Source of the DNA: Pseudomonadota bacterium
GTDB lineage: Bacteria > Pseudomonadota > Gammaproteobacteria > Eutrophobiales > Eutrophobiaceae
Reading direction: 5' to 3'
Assembly (NCBI GenBank): GCA_013112535.1
Contig: JABFGI010000004.1
Coordinates: forward strand, 124,001 to 188,000
Length of the DNA stretch: 64,000 bases
Below the pieces are notes generated by a model, which was given only the letters and a program-made list of their open reading frames with translations, searched no databases and was not told the DNA's origin. The position numbers and the translations under genes are program-made. Positions 28,038-37,628 of the stretch are shown in pieces; the stretch's first letter is position 1, and each line of letters starts with the position of its first letter.

Positions 28038-28508
28038 TCAGGACTTTTCCAGGATAAACAATGGTTGACCATATTCAACAGCGTCGCCATTCTCAACCAG
28101 TACTCGTAGTAATTTTCCATCAGTATCAGCTTCGATCTGGTTCATAATTTTCATTGCTTCAATAATACAAATCACATCCCCTGCTTTTACTGCCTGGCCC
28201 TTACTAACAAAAACAGGTTCTTCAGGAGAAGGAGAGGTATAAAAAATACCGACCATCGGCGAAGTAATAACATGTCCTTCACTGGAATAGTCATTACCTG
28301 AAACGCTCTCTGTTGCAGACGATTGAATACCGACAGGCACTGCCTGAGCAACAGGCACAGCTTGAGGAACATTGACCGCTGCTTGTGCTGCGGTAATTGT
28401 AGATCCTCGACTAATACGTACCGATTCCTCACCTTCGTGAATTTCGATTTCAGCAATACCTGATTCTTCGAGTAATTCGATTAATTTTTTTACTTTTCTT
28501 ATATCCAT
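28038..28508 (-). CDS. accB: Biotin carboxyl carrier protein
   Basis: A 156-residue protein. The helical N-terminus ([19 protein letters not shown]) and an Ala/Val/Pro-rich linker precede the biotinyl domain with the biotin lysine Lys120 in [11 protein letters not shown]. It carries CO2 between AccC and AccAD. Between aroQ and accC on one strand. Confidence 0.97.
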   Translation of the reverse strand: MDIRKVKKLIELLEESGIAEIEIHEGEESVRISRGSTITAAQAAVNVPQAVPVAQAVPVGIQSSATESVSGNDYSSEGHVITSPMVGIFYTSPSPEEPVFVSKGQAVKAGDVICIIEAMKIMNQIEADTDGKLLRVLVENGDAVEYGQPLFILEKS

Positions 28509-28517
28509 AACTCTTTT

Positions 28518-28955
28518 CTATTTTTTAAAATATTGTTCAGCGCCTAATAACGCAAGTTCATAACCATAAGCACCCAGACCACTGATAACAGCAACAGCAA
28601 TATCAGACAGGTAAGAATGTTTTCGGAATTCTTCTCTGGAAAATACATTTGAAAGATGTACTTCAATGAAAGGTAATTGTGTCCCTAATATTGCATCGCG
28701 CAAGGCAATACTGGTATGTGTGAATGCGCCGGGGTTAAATAAAATAAAATCAACTGATGATTTCTTTGCCGCATGAATCTGGTCTATTAACTCATGCTCC
28801 GCATTACTTTGAAAAGAGGCTAGTTCATGACCACGTTCTTTTGCTATATCAACAAGTCTGGCATCTATCTCGGCAAGTGTTGTTGAACCATAAACTTCTG
28901 GCTCACGTTCACCTAATAAGTTTAAATTAGGACCGTTAAGTACTAGAAATTTCAA
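28518..28955 (-). CDS. aroQ: 3-dehydroquinate dehydratase, type II
   Basis: A 145-residue shikimate-pathway enzyme. It has [20 protein letters not shown] with the active-site Tyr, [28 protein letters not shown] and [14 protein letters not shown]. Dodecameric type II enzyme of standard length. aroQ-accB-accC is a common gene order. A small ATGGTT/AACCAT hairpin lies just upstream. Confidence 0.97.
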   Translation of the reverse strand: MKFLVLNGPNLNLLGEREPEVYGSTTLAEIDARLVDIAKERGHELASFQSNAEHELIDQIHAAKKSSVDFILFNPGAFTHTSIALRDAILGTQLPFIEVHLSNVFSREEFRKHSYLSDIAVAVISGLGAYGYELALLGAEQYFKK

Positions 28956-29095
28956 TATATTCCCCTAAATTCAATGGTTTTTAAATAACCATCAATAACA
29001 CGTTATTATAGTTTTCAGCGATTTTCGACGCCGTTTTATGGATGTTAGCAGTATTTTATAGAAAATACGACAAGGTATTTTAGGATGGTTTTGTC

Positions 29096-29662
29096 TTAAA
29101 GAAGCTCCTGGATAACTATTTCTGCTTCGGTTTTTGACAATGGGCCACGTCGTGTAAAGCTAATAATGCCATTTCGGTCTACGATTACAGTATATGGCAA
29201 AGCGCCAATATCATTCCCTAATTGCTTTGCGGCTTTCATCACATCATTGGCACCAACCAGGGCGGGATAATTGACGTTAAACTCGTTGAGAAAATCCCGA
29301 ATTTCATCTGCTTCCTGTAAGGCAACACCGATAAATTGCAAACCATAACTCGAATATTGCTCTTGTAATTCAACAAATGCCGGTATTTCTTCACGACAAG
29401 GCGTGCACCAAGTTGCCCAAAAATTAATGGCTAGCACCTTGCCTTGCCAATCAGATAAATTGCGTTGCACGCCATCAACATCAAGCAAACTAAAATTTAT
29501 GACTTTAGTACCAATGACTTCTTCAGGTGCAATTGGATTCTTAACGGCAACAACTTCTTTTGCTTCTTTATCTTTTTTTATAAATTGCTGAAATTGATAA
29601 CCACCTACGGCAGAAACCAGCGCAAGAACAACGATTATTATTATTAATTGCCACCGTTTCAT
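29096..29662 (-). CDS. Membrane-anchored TlpA-type thioredoxin
   Basis: A 188-residue protein with an N-terminal membrane anchor (~residues 5-24) and a periplasmic TlpA/ResA fold: the active site is NFWATWCTPCREE, and the cis-proline motif is ALPYTVIVDRNG. It should reduce periplasmic thiols such as apocytochrome c, powered by the overlapping dsbD (ATGA overlap). Partner specificity is inferred. Confidence 0.9.
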   Translation of the reverse strand: MKRWQLIIIIVVLALVSAVGGYQFQQFIKKDKEAKEVVAVKNPIAPEEVIGTKVINFSLLDVDGVQRNLSDWQGKVLAINFWATWCTPCREEIPAFVELQEQYSSYGLQFIGVALQEADEIRDFLNEFNVNYPALVGANDVMKAAKQLGNDIGALPYTVIVDRNGIISFTRRGPLSKTEAEIVIQELL

Positions 29663-31503
29663 AACGATACTGCCTGCATAACATGCTCTACAAACTCATC
29701 TGCTTTAACAAAGCCTACCAGGCGATGTGATTTTATTTCTACAGCGTCTTTATTAAAGAATAAAACAGCAGGAGGACCAAATAACTCAAAATGTTTTAAA
29801 AAAGCTTTATCTTCATCGCTATTTTTCGTTACATCTATTTTTAACAGGGTAACCGGCTGTAATGTATTTTGTACTGCAGGATCTGAAAAAGTATAAGCTT
29901 CCATTTCATGACAGACCACACACCAGTCTGCATAAAAATCCAGCATGACATTTTTGCCTTCAGATTTTGCCTGACTTAATTCTGATTCAAGTTCATCAAG
30001 ATTAGAAATCATTTTAAACGGCAGTGTTTCTGTACTGGTGACACTACCCTGTTTATTGAACGGTTTTAAAACAGTTCCGGCTCCGTGTGTCGATGCAACA
30101 ACAAGGGTGATACCATAAACCAGTGCAACAATGCCTAATCCTTTCCATAAGCGTTGCCAATTTGTAGTAACAGGTTCAATTTTATCCAATGCACCCATAA
30201 AAATAGCTGCTGTCACAAACAAACATGCCCAAAGAATTAAAATTATTGATGCTGGCAATATCCTTTCCAGAAACCAGATAGCAACACCTAACATTATGAT
30301 ACCGAAAACATGTTTGATGTTATCCATCCATAGTCCGGCACGTGGTAATAATTCACCTGAAGTTGCGCCCACGATTAATAAGGGAATACCAAAACCAAGC
30401 CCCATGGCAAACAAGGCAAAACCACCTAACAAAGCATCACCTGTTTGACTGATATAAAGCAACGCACCGGCTAACGGCGGCGCAACACAGGGGCCTACGA
30501 TAATAGCGGACAACACACCCATGACGAACGCCCCTTTATACGTGCCATGATGCGACTCGTTATGGTTTGAAGACAATCTACTTTGCCAGCTTGCAGGCAA
30601 ATGTAATTCATAAAAACCAAACATGGATAAAGCAAGCAAAACAAATACGCCGCTGAAAAAACTTAATACCCAGGCATTCTGTGATGCGGCTTGCAAATTA
30701 AGACTAAAGAGGCCGGCAATAATACCTAATATCGAATAAGTTAACGCCATCGCAAGAACATAACTAACAGAAAGCATGAATGCTCTTGTCCGCGTTATAT
30801 GTTGTCCTTCACCAACAAGGATACCGGACAGAATAGGGATCATCGGAAAGACGCATGGTGTTAATGCCAGGAGAAAACCAAAACCAAAAAATGAAAGTAT
30901 ATTAAGAAATAAACTTTTATCTTTTAATTCTTGAGTAATCTCATCCTGCTCAGAAACTGAACGAGTTTGAGAAGACGTTTGACCAGGAATAATTTCGACT
31001 GGCAAGGATTCAAAGTTGGCGGGGACAGAAACCGTTAGTGTTTTTTTAATCGGCGGATAACAAACTGAGTCTTCCTTGCAGCCCTGATAGGCAACATTAA
31101 GATCGAACTCTTTTAAAATTGCATCAGTAAGCTGGAACGGAATCGATACATTATTCTCTCCGTAATAAACTTCAACAAGACCAAAAGCGGGATCCTGTTT
31201 TGACTTACCTTTGGGAAATTCAAACCTGCCTAGTGTTAAATTCGGGTTAGCTGAATCAGTCGAAAATTTGTTCTTATATAGATAGTAACCCGGCTTAATT
31301 TCCCAGTTTAGAACAAGCTGCTTATCAGCATTGATATCGGCAATAACGCGAAAAGCAACATCCGGGTCAAGTATCTCATTTTCGATAGTCGAACTTTTGA
31401 ACGAAAAGAGATCGCTTAATTTATTTCCTAGCTCGCCAGCATTCGCCAGAAAAGAGAAGAATAAAAAAGAAAGAAAGAAAATACTGCGTGCTACATTCAT
31501 CAT
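29659..31503 (-). CDS. dsbD: Thiol:disulfide interchange protein DsbD
   Basis: A 614-residue inner-membrane reductant transporter. The N-terminal periplasmic domain carries CKEDSVCYPP, the membrane core has LTPCVFPMIP and VGPCVAPPLAG (the two redox cysteines), and the C-terminal thioredoxin domain has FYADWCVVCHEME. It moves electrons from cytoplasmic thioredoxin to periplasmic acceptors. It begins immediately after the cutA stop and overlaps the TlpA gene. Confidence 0.96.
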   Translation of the reverse strand: MMNVARSIFFLSFLFFSFLANAGELGNKLSDLFSFKSSTIENEILDPDVAFRVIADINADKQLVLNWEIKPGYYLYKNKFSTDSANPNLTLGRFEFPKGKSKQDPAFGLVEVYYGENNVSIPFQLTDAILKEFDLNVAYQGCKEDSVCYPPIKKTLTVSVPANFESLPVEIIPGQTSSQTRSVSEQDEITQELKDKSLFLNILSFFGFGFLLALTPCVFPMIPILSGILVGEGQHITRTRAFMLSVSYVLAMALTYSILGIIAGLFSLNLQAASQNAWVLSFFSGVFVLLALSMFGFYELHLPASWQSRLSSNHNESHHGTYKGAFVMGVLSAIIVGPCVAPPLAGALLYISQTGDALLGGFALFAMGLGFGIPLLIVGATSGELLPRAGLWMDNIKHVFGIIMLGVAIWFLERILPASIILILWACLFVTAAIFMGALDKIEPVTTNWQRLWKGLGIVALVYGITLVVASTHGAGTVLKPFNKQGSVTSTETLPFKMISNLDELESELSQAKSEGKNVMLDFYADWCVVCHEMEAYTFSDPAVQNTLQPVTLLKIDVTKNSDEDKAFLKHFELFGPPAVLFFNKDAVEIKSHRLVGFVKADEFVEHVMQAVSL

Positions 31504-31830
31504 TTATTTGGTATTTTTGCTAATCCAGTCCAGGTAGCCGGCAAGGCCTGTCTCTATAGGGACAGCGATAATTTCCGGAAGTTCGTATGGGTGTATTTTT
31601 TTGATTCGTTTTTCCAATGCTGCATAATTATTTAATGTCGACTTAATAACCAGCATGTGTTCATTTGCACTATCAACCTTACCAACCCAGCTGAAGAAAG
31701 ACTGTACGCCGGGAACAATGTTGACACAGGCTGCCAATTTTTCCGTCACCAGTTCCTGGGCTACTTTTTTAGACGAAATAGAACCGGGACAGGTAGTTAT
31801 TACCAAAATATAGTTTACATCATTACTCAT
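31504..31830 (-). CDS. cutA: Divalent-cation tolerance protein CutA
   Basis: A 108-residue trimeric protein of the CutA1/PII-like fold with VITTCPGSISSKKVAQELV, CVNIVPGVQSFFSW and IKKIHPYELPEIIAVPI. I use the internal ATG at 31830; the open frame upstream is not conserved and would make the protein too long. First gene of a cutA-dsbD-tlpA transcript, divergent from fxsA. Exact role unsettled. Confidence 0.94.
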   Translation of the reverse strand: MSNDVNYILVITTCPGSISSKKVAQELVTEKLAACVNIVPGVQSFFSWVGKVDSANEHMLVIKSTLNNYAALEKRIKKIHPYELPEIIAVPIETGLAGYLDWISKNTK

Positions 31831-31935
31831 AAATCTTGTTTTTATAGCCAGCTTGGGTTGTATATTAGTATTTTGCCCATACATCAATAATAATGCCACC
31901 TTAGCACAGCAAAATAATCTCCGAGGTTAAATCTT

Positions 31936-32370
31936 TTGTTTAGAATACTGTTTCTGCTTTTTCTTATTATTCCACTTATTGAGATTGCAATCCTGATACA
32001 AATTGGCCAGATTTTTGGTATTGGTTATACCATAGCACTGGTGATTGGTACTGCTGCATTAGGTGCGGCACTGTTTCGTCAGCAAGGTTTATCAACCCTG
32101 GCTAAAGTCCAGATGAGCATGGATGAAGGTAACTTGCCTGCGACAGAACTTATAGAAGGTTTGATGTTATTAATCGCTGGTGCATTATTATTAACACCTG
32201 GTTTTTTTACAGATGTATTTGGCTTTCTTGTTTTAATTCCGCCATTACGTAATAAAATTGCGCAGAGCTTACTAATCAACTTCATACAATCTCATATTAA
32301 TGCCCACCACCATAAACCCGACTCAGGCCGCATCATCGATGCCGAACATTGGGAATCCGATTCCGAGTAG
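31936..32370 (+). CDS. fxsA: FxsA-family membrane protein
   Basis: A 144-residue inner-membrane protein. The four hydrophobic segments and the LLFLIIPLIEIAILIQIG, GLMLLIAGALLLTPGFFTD and RNKIAQSLL stretches are diagnostic of FxsA (suppressor of F-exclusion of phage T7). The start is TTG behind CCGAGG. In many relatives groES follows; here a TrmH-type gene starts 6 bases later. Confidence 0.92.
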   Translation: MFRILFLLFLIIPLIEIAILIQIGQIFGIGYTIALVIGTAALGAALFRQQGLSTLAKVQMSMDEGNLPATELIEGLMLLIAGALLLTPGFFTDVFGFLVLIPPLRNKIAQSLLINFIQSHINAHHHKPDSGRIIDAEHWESDSE

Positions 32371-32376
32371 AATCTT

Positions 32377-33054
32377 GTGAATACCGAACAACGTTCGAAC
32401 CTGATCTCCAGGTTATCAGACATCATTAATGATGATCGTGTCGAACGCCTGCAAGAAGTACTAAACCAACGTACGCGTTATCTCACCATCGTACTCGATG
32501 ATATATATCAACCACAAAATTCGAGCGCCATAATGCGCACCAGTGAGTGCATTGGAATACAAACTATTAACATCATAGAAGATCGCAATGAACACAAAAC
32601 AAATCGCGATGTCGTTAAAGGTTCATCAAAATGGATTGATCTCAATCTTTACGAATGCGAAGACGGACGAATCGAATGCATTAAAAATCTGAAACAACAA
32701 AATTATAAAATTGCTGCTATGACATTAAATCAGGAAAGCATTCCGCTTGAAGAATTACCCGTTAACGAAAAACTTGCACTCTGTTTCGGCAGCGAAGATA
32801 CCGGCCTGCATAGAGCACAGGAACATAAAGCTGACTACAAGGTACAAATACCGATCACCGGTTTCACCCAAAGCTATAATGTCTCAGTGAGTGCTGGCAT
32901 TAGTCTTTATTACTTAATAAACAAAATAAAAGAAACAAATCAAAACTGGCAACTTACAAAAGATGAAAAAGAAAAATTACTGATAGAATGGTTAAGCAAA
33001 TCAACACCAACCGGAAGAATATTACTGGATAAATACAAAACAGAATCCGAATAG
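32377..33054 (+). CDS. trmH: TrmH-family (SPOUT) tRNA 2'-O-methyltransferase
   Basis: A 225-residue SPOUT methylase. Motif 1 is DDIYQPQNSSAIMRTSEC, motif 2 LCFGSEDTGLHRAQE and motif 3 IPITGFTQSYNVSVSAGI. The size and the C-terminal helix match TrmH, which methylates Gm18 of tRNA; the exact target is inferred. GTG start. It lies 6 bases after fxsA. Confidence 0.85.
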   Translation: MNTEQRSNLISRLSDIINDDRVERLQEVLNQRTRYLTIVLDDIYQPQNSSAIMRTSECIGIQTINIIEDRNEHKTNRDVVKGSSKWIDLNLYECEDGRIECIKNLKQQNYKIAAMTLNQESIPLEELPVNEKLALCFGSEDTGLHRAQEHKADYKVQIPITGFTQSYNVSVSAGISLYYLINKIKETNQNWQLTKDEKEKLLIEWLSKSTPTGRILLDKYKTESE

Positions 33055-33056
33055 AA

Positions 33057-33233
33057 CTATTCCTTATCAGAACATTTCGGACATACCTCAAACACAACAT
33101 TTTCAGGCGGTTCAACAAATAATACGGTATCTAAAACCCAGTCCCCGGTTTCTAAAATTTTAACGCTCTTGCAAAGCTGACACATCCTTATATTCCCGTC
33201 ACCATCAAGATACTGTGGGCTACTATTATACAT
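33057..33233 (-). CDS. Small CxxC protein, probable zinc ribbon
   Basis: A 58-residue protein with CQLCKS near its centre and CPKCSDKE at the C-terminus, two CxxC knuckles suited to bind one zinc. It is otherwise acidic and soluble. I chose the ATG at 33233 with AAGGA upstream over an in-frame TTG three codons earlier. Its end is two bases from the end of the convergent TrmH gene. Family not recognised. Confidence 0.65.
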   Translation of the reverse strand: MYNSSPQYLDGDGNIRMCQLCKSVKILETGDWVLDTVLFVEPPENVVFEVCPKCSDKE

Positions 33234-33285
33234 TTCGAACAATCCTTATTATATAGTTAAACCTTTAACAGCTATAGTTAATGGG

Positions 33286-33358
33286 TGTCGGGCGATAATA
33301 ACCGCACTAGCACGGCGAGATTATTCCCCTAGGGTTTTTTATTCACTCCCGCCCGACA
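33286..33358 (+). other. Structured dyad upstream of the TonB-receptor gene
   Basis: TGTCGGGCG and CGCCCGACA form a perfect 9-bp stem 55 bases apart. Inside it, ATAAT-aa-CCG pairs with CGG-cgag-ATTAT, and CCCTAGGG is followed by six T. The GC-rich stem stands out in AT-rich surroundings. It does not match the cobalamin or TPP riboswitch core as I know them. It could be a structured leader RNA, a terminator or a mobile-element remnant. Confidence 0.5.
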
Positions 33359-33500
33359 TAAACTTAAGCGATAGCGCTTTAGTCGAAAATATCGCATACA
33401 TGAATGAACGTATATCACACTGCAACAATCTTGACGATCAAGCGCCTCGATACACAAATCAACTTCTTAAATATGAATTACGGCTTTTTAGGCCGTTGGC

Positions 33501-33544
33501 TAGTGAGGTTTATTAGACCATTTGATAGTGCGGCTTATTAGACC
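33501..33544 (+). repeat. Two tandem 19-bp direct repeats
   Basis: TAGTGAGGTTTATTAGACC and TAGTGCGGCTTATTAGACC differ at two positions and are offset by 25 bases. They lie about 130 bases before the receptor start. Spacing near two and a half helical turns could suit paired protein binding. Apart from these and the dyad above, 33243-33674 holds nothing I recognise. Confidence 0.55.
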
Positions 33545-33674
33545 GGCTAAGATGCATACGATAAAAGTCTAGTGTACGGCTGAGTTATTTGCAATCCGAA
33601 ACTGGAATATAGAAAAAAACTTGCTAATCTTGTTAATGGGGGATGAGACTTTACCTTTAATCAAGGAGAGCATT

Positions 33675-35699
33675 GTGTCAATTAAATTTGGCCGAACTTC
33701 ATCGTCATTAATTATCATCCTTGGGATTTATTCCGTATGTTGTGTTGCTGCAGATGAAGTCTCTCTCTTCGAACTTTCACTGGAAGAACTTAGCAATATA
33801 AGTGTAACGACTGTATCTCGAGTTCAAGAAGGTCGCGACCATGCAGCAGGGACGATACACGTTATCACTCAAGAAATGATTAAGGAGCGTGGTTATCGCA
33901 GCCTTAAAGATGCCTTGCAAGTTGTCCCCGGCTTTACCGTATTCATGAATGAATTGATGTTTACCGCGGGTATTCGTGGCTTAAATGGTAACGATAATGA
34001 AAAAATTACCTTACTAATTAATGGTCGGGAAAGTAATGGTGTCAATGAACCAAATTTTTTAAATGGTCCAATTAATCTTGATAGTGTCGAACGGGTTGAA
34101 ATCATTGTCGGCCCATCTTCCTTATTTCAACAGGCGAATACGCTGGCTGCGACGGTCAACGTCATTACCAGAAAGACACAAGGTATTGAAGCAATCATAG
34201 CGTCGGGCAATGATCAACCCTATGCTGCGACGCTGATGGGCGGAAAAGAATGGTCTGCCAATCGTTATGTCAGTGCTTCTGTAAGCTATGAGCAAAAAGA
34301 AGGTTTTGATGCCTGGGATCAGGATAATCGTTCAGTACTGGCAGACACAACGGTAACAGGAAAATTAGAACCGAGTGTTTTTGCTCTATTCGAGGGGCGC
34401 ATGGATAATTGGTGGGGACAAATTGTAGTTCATGAGTCTGAAAGCGGCGCTGACTTACAACTGAATGGTTCCGGTCGTAGAAATGACTCCTTCCTCAAAG
34501 ATAAGATGTACAAGTTAGACCTGGAACATACCTACGACTATTCACCATCAATTACGACTAAAACACGATTTGGTATTGCTTATAAACAACAGGATCGTTT
34601 AAACAAGAATGGATTTCCACCTGATGGCGGTCTGGAACAGCGTATCAGTCAGGTAGACTACACTGCCGAATTTGGTCTGGAATACGATGGAATTAACGAT
34701 CACTTTATTCAAGCTGGCATTCAATTCACCGTTGAAGATAATTTCGATAGCTTTTTCACTATTAATCAAACACAAACAACGCTGATTGATAAAGATACTC
34801 ATGCACTTGGTGTGTATTTTTCTGACACCTGGCAATATAACGATAAGTTAAAGTTAATCGCAGGCATTCGTGCTGATGATAATACTATTGTTGATGAACG
34901 CATATATTGGGGTGGTCGTTTCGCTGCAATTTATGATATTTCAGATAAATGGATTAGCAAGGCAATGATTAATAGAGCGATTCGCATGCCATCGCCTCTT
35001 GCTGCATTAAATCAGGTATGGGGTACGAATAACCCGTCACCTCCCACCTTTGCAAACACCTCACCAACTGCACAAAAACCTGAAAAACTGACGACTTTTG
35101 AATGGCAAAATATTTATTATTTTAATAAAACACGTGCATCGGTAACCCTGTATTACCAGGAACTGGAAGATTTCATTACCTGGGTCGCACCCCACACCAA
35201 CGCAGGGGATTATTCCGGCTTTGGACTAGAGTTTGATGTGGTTCATGACTTCAACAAGGATTTATCAATGTGGTTTACAGGTTCCTATATTGACTCTGAA
35301 TTCAATTCTTTTTTTAATATTGACTCTGATCCAACAATTATTGGCAATGAACATGTACAAGTGAACACAGATGGTGAAATTGTTGGTGCACCCATCATCA
35401 CAGCAAACCTGGGTATTGATTATCAATTTAATAATAATATAAATTTTAGTGGGCAAGCCCGATATTTCACCAGTCAAACCGCTTTTTCACTTAATAAAGC
35501 CAGCTTCGAAGAACTGGATGATCGTATTTATCTGGATGCAGCTTTAACTTATGAAGACTTTATTGTTGATGGTGTTGACCTCAGATTCTCAGGCCATAAT
35601 GTTTTAAACAACAAGAGTAAAGTCGCAACCCAATGGTCAAAAACTCAATATGAACCGCGCGGTGCAACATACCTTATAACACTGTTTAGCCACTTTTAA
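33675..35699 (+). CDS. TonB-dependent outer-membrane receptor
   Basis: A 674-residue receptor starting at a GTG behind AAGGAG. It has a signal peptide (hydrophobic SLIIILGIYSVCCVAADE), an N-terminal plug (ELSLEELSNISVTTVSR, GYRSLKDALQVVPGF, ERVEIIVGPSS), and a 22-strand barrel ending in phenylalanine (TLFSHF). The plug resembles siderophore/cobalamin receptors, but the ligand cannot be read from sequence. No TonB, ABC transporter or regulator gene is adjacent. A structured leader precedes it. Confidence 0.88.
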   Translation: MSIKFGRTSSSLIIILGIYSVCCVAADEVSLFELSLEELSNISVTTVSRVQEGRDHAAGTIHVITQEMIKERGYRSLKDALQVVPGFTVFMNELMFTAGIRGLNGNDNEKITLLINGRESNGVNEPNFLNGPINLDSVERVEIIVGPSSLFQQANTLAATVNVITRKTQGIEAIIASGNDQPYAATLMGGKEWSANRYVSASVSYEQKEGFDAWDQDNRSVLADTTVTGKLEPSVFALFEGRMDNWWGQIVVHESESGADLQLNGSGRRNDSFLKDKMYKLDLEHTYDYSPSITTKTRFGIAYKQQDRLNKNGFPPDGGLEQRISQVDYTAEFGLEYDGINDHFIQAGIQFTVEDNFDSFFTINQTQTTLIDKDTHALGVYFSDTWQYNDKLKLIAGIRADDNTIVDERIYWGGRFAAIYDISDKWISKAMINRAIRMPSPLAALNQVWGTNNPSPPTFANTSPTAQKPEKLTTFEWQNIYYFNKTRASVTLYYQELEDFITWVAPHTNAGDYSGFGLEFDVVHDFNKDLSMWFTGSYIDSEFNSFFNIDSDPTIIGNEHVQVNTDGEIVGAPIITANLGIDYQFNNNINFSGQARYFTSQTAFSLNKASFEELDDRIYLDAALTYEDFIVDGVDLRFSGHNVLNNKSKVATQWSKTQYEPRGATYLITLFSHF

Positions 35700-35861
35700 T
35701 AAAAGAGTCTGTATATCAATGTAAATTCGGAGTGTGGCTGACAATTACAAATAAATAGAGAATAGCCATTCGTAAAATCATGATCTCTCCCTTATAATCG
35801 CGGCCCTGTAGCACCGAGGAAGTAGTGCAGCATGTGACTAACCAACGAGTAATAATACGGA

Positions 35862-36149
35862 ATGGCAATAGAAAAAATATTAATTAGAGGCATAACCAAA
35901 GAGGGCAACAAATTTCGTCCCAGTGACTGGGCCGAACGTCTGTATTACGCATTGGCAACGCATGGGCCAACAGGTCGACTTATATTCAACCCACTGGTCA
36001 ATATCAAGCAAGGTGAAAAACACAAGTGTTTTGTGGTTAAACCCGAGCTAAAAGAAAGAGATCCGATGACTTACGATTTTCTTGTTGATTTCGCTACGGG
36101 TAACAATCTGGAAATAACTGATCAGGATAATAACCCAATCAAACTGTAG
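35862..36149 (+). CDS. DUF3579 protein
   Basis: A 95-residue soluble protein matching DUF3579 (KFRPSDWAERLYYALATHGP, FNPLVNI, CFVVKPELKERDPMTYDFL). Found widely in proteobacteria; function unknown. It ends three bases from the end of the convergent CBS gene. Confidence 0.85.
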   Translation: MAIEKILIRGITKEGNKFRPSDWAERLYYALATHGPTGRLIFNPLVNIKQGEKHKCFVVKPELKERDPMTYDFLVDFATGNNLEITDQDNNPIKL

Positions 36150-36151
36150 TT

Positions 36152-36613
36152 TTACCGGGCAGCAGATTCTGCTTCTTCTCCCGGCCAATCCTTGATATAG
36201 CGTTTCATTATTTCATTTTGAAAAGTCGTTTCATCCAGAGAAGCAAAAATAATGTCGCCGATAGATAAGACGCCAACAACCTTGTTGGAATCAACAACCG
36301 GCATATGACGAATACGGTTCCTGGTCATACGAGACATTACTTCATCGATAGTCTCATCGGGCGTTGCTGTCAGAACTTTTTTAATCATAACATCGCCAAT
36401 ACAAATAGATTGCCATGAATCAGCATTCAAGGAAACATTATGAAGAAAATCACGTTCCGTAATAATACCCGCTAAAGAGCCATCATCGTGTAAAACCAGT
36501 AATGAACCAATACTTCGACCAAGCATTTCTTTCACCATATCTTTCAGTGTTCCATCTGCCGGAATGCTGTATACGTCGCTGCCTTTTTTTTCAAGTATTG
36601 ATTTAATTTTCAT
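36152..36613 (-). CDS. Tandem CBS-domain protein
   Basis: A 153-residue protein consisting of one CBS pair (~residues 1-60 and 70-135; GSLLVLHDDGSLAGIITERD and RIRHMPVVDSNKVVGVLSIG). Such stand-alone modules bind adenine nucleotides and act as energy sensors. No effector domain is attached and no partner is evident nearby. Confidence 0.88.
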   Translation of the reverse strand: MKIKSILEKKGSDVYSIPADGTLKDMVKEMLGRSIGSLLVLHDDGSLAGIITERDFLHNVSLNADSWQSICIGDVMIKKVLTATPDETIDEVMSRMTRNRIRHMPVVDSNKVVGVLSIGDIIFASLDETTFQNEIMKRYIKDWPGEEAESAAR

Positions 36614-36690
36614 AACGTTACCGCTCTATTTATTACTGATGTACCGATGATTATTTGAGTATACCGAATGTTTTCGAAGCAAGCTAAAAA

Positions 36691-37488
36691 TTAAAGGTTT
36701 TTTGCCTGTTTAATCACTTCGTACGCTTTTCTAATTTCGTGAGTTTGCTCTGCGGCCAGTTTCATCATCTCTTCCGGCAACCCTTTTGCAACTAATTTAT
36801 CCGGATGATGTTGGCTCAATAATCGACGATAGGCTTTTTTAATGTCGCTCGCACTGGCCGATTCTTTAATATCGAGTATAGCATAGGCCTGCTTTAATGA
36901 AGGCGATCCATCATTACGACCAGTTGATGAACTACCGTGCATACCGCCAATCATTGCACAGAGATGCTCGAATTCATGTTGTGAAATATTTAATAGCTGA
37001 CAGATGTTTAAAAGAACTTTACGTTCCGACGGTTCCATCACACCATCAGCATATGCAGCCATGATCTGTATTTCGATAAACATACGTAACAGATTTGGCC
37101 GGTAACCTATTTCCTGCCGGAACTGTCTGACGATGTCATTAATTGGGAATGATGTTTTCTTACCTTCGTTAAATAAATCGATTGATGCTTTACGTTGAGC
37201 ATCATCCAGTTCCATTTGCTGCATCACTTTTCTGGCAAGTGATATTTCATCTTCTGTTACTTGTCCGTCAGCTTTACATACATGCCCCATAACCGAAAAG
37301 GTTGCTGTATAGAATATGGTTTGTGCACGTTCCTGCCTGCCAAACCCGGATTGACCGGTAGTTTGTCCGCTTGTATAGGTGACACCTTTATCAAAGTTAT
37401 GACCTAATGCGACGCCTATCAGGGCACCAATCGGGCCACCGAACATCATTCCAAAAGTACCACCCAGTATTTTTCCCCACCAACCCAT
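36691..37488 (-). CDS. djlA: DjlA-type membrane co-chaperone
   Basis: A 265-residue protein with an N-terminal glycine-rich membrane helix (ILGGTFGMMFGGPIGALIGV), a central TerB-like helical domain (~55-180) and a C-terminal J domain (~200-262) with the HPD motif in SQHHPDKLVAKG. This is the DjlA design, a DnaK-stimulating co-chaperone tied to envelope stress signalling. Confidence 0.92.
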   Translation of the reverse strand: MGWWGKILGGTFGMMFGGPIGALIGVALGHNFDKGVTYTSGQTTGQSGFGRQERAQTIFYTATFSVMGHVCKADGQVTEDEISLARKVMQQMELDDAQRKASIDLFNEGKKTSFPINDIVRQFRQEIGYRPNLLRMFIEIQIMAAYADGVMEPSERKVLLNICQLLNISQHEFEHLCAMIGGMHGSSSTGRNDGSPSLKQAYAILDIKESASASDIKKAYRRLLSQHHPDKLVAKGLPEEMMKLAAEQTHEIRKAYEVIKQAKNL

Positions 37489-37628
37489 TATTTCACCTTA
37501 ATAAAATTGTAATAAAATTATTGAGCTACAAATTTAAATATTCAGGTTAAACTAACCTGATTCTTAACTATTCGTTATAATGCGCAAAAATTATAAATAA
37601 CACTACACTATTCTTAACAGGACATATC

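Noticed and set aside
33286-33358. Cobalamin or TPP riboswitch before the receptor gene
   Set aside because: The conserved core segments of these riboswitches are not found on either strand, despite the suggestive location.
33286-33358. Integron attC site
   Set aside because: The dyad arms lack the paired GTT and AAC core-site ends expected of attC, and no integrase or cassette array is near.
33501-33544. CRISPR array
   Set aside because: Only two imperfect repeats with a 6-base gap and no cas genes.
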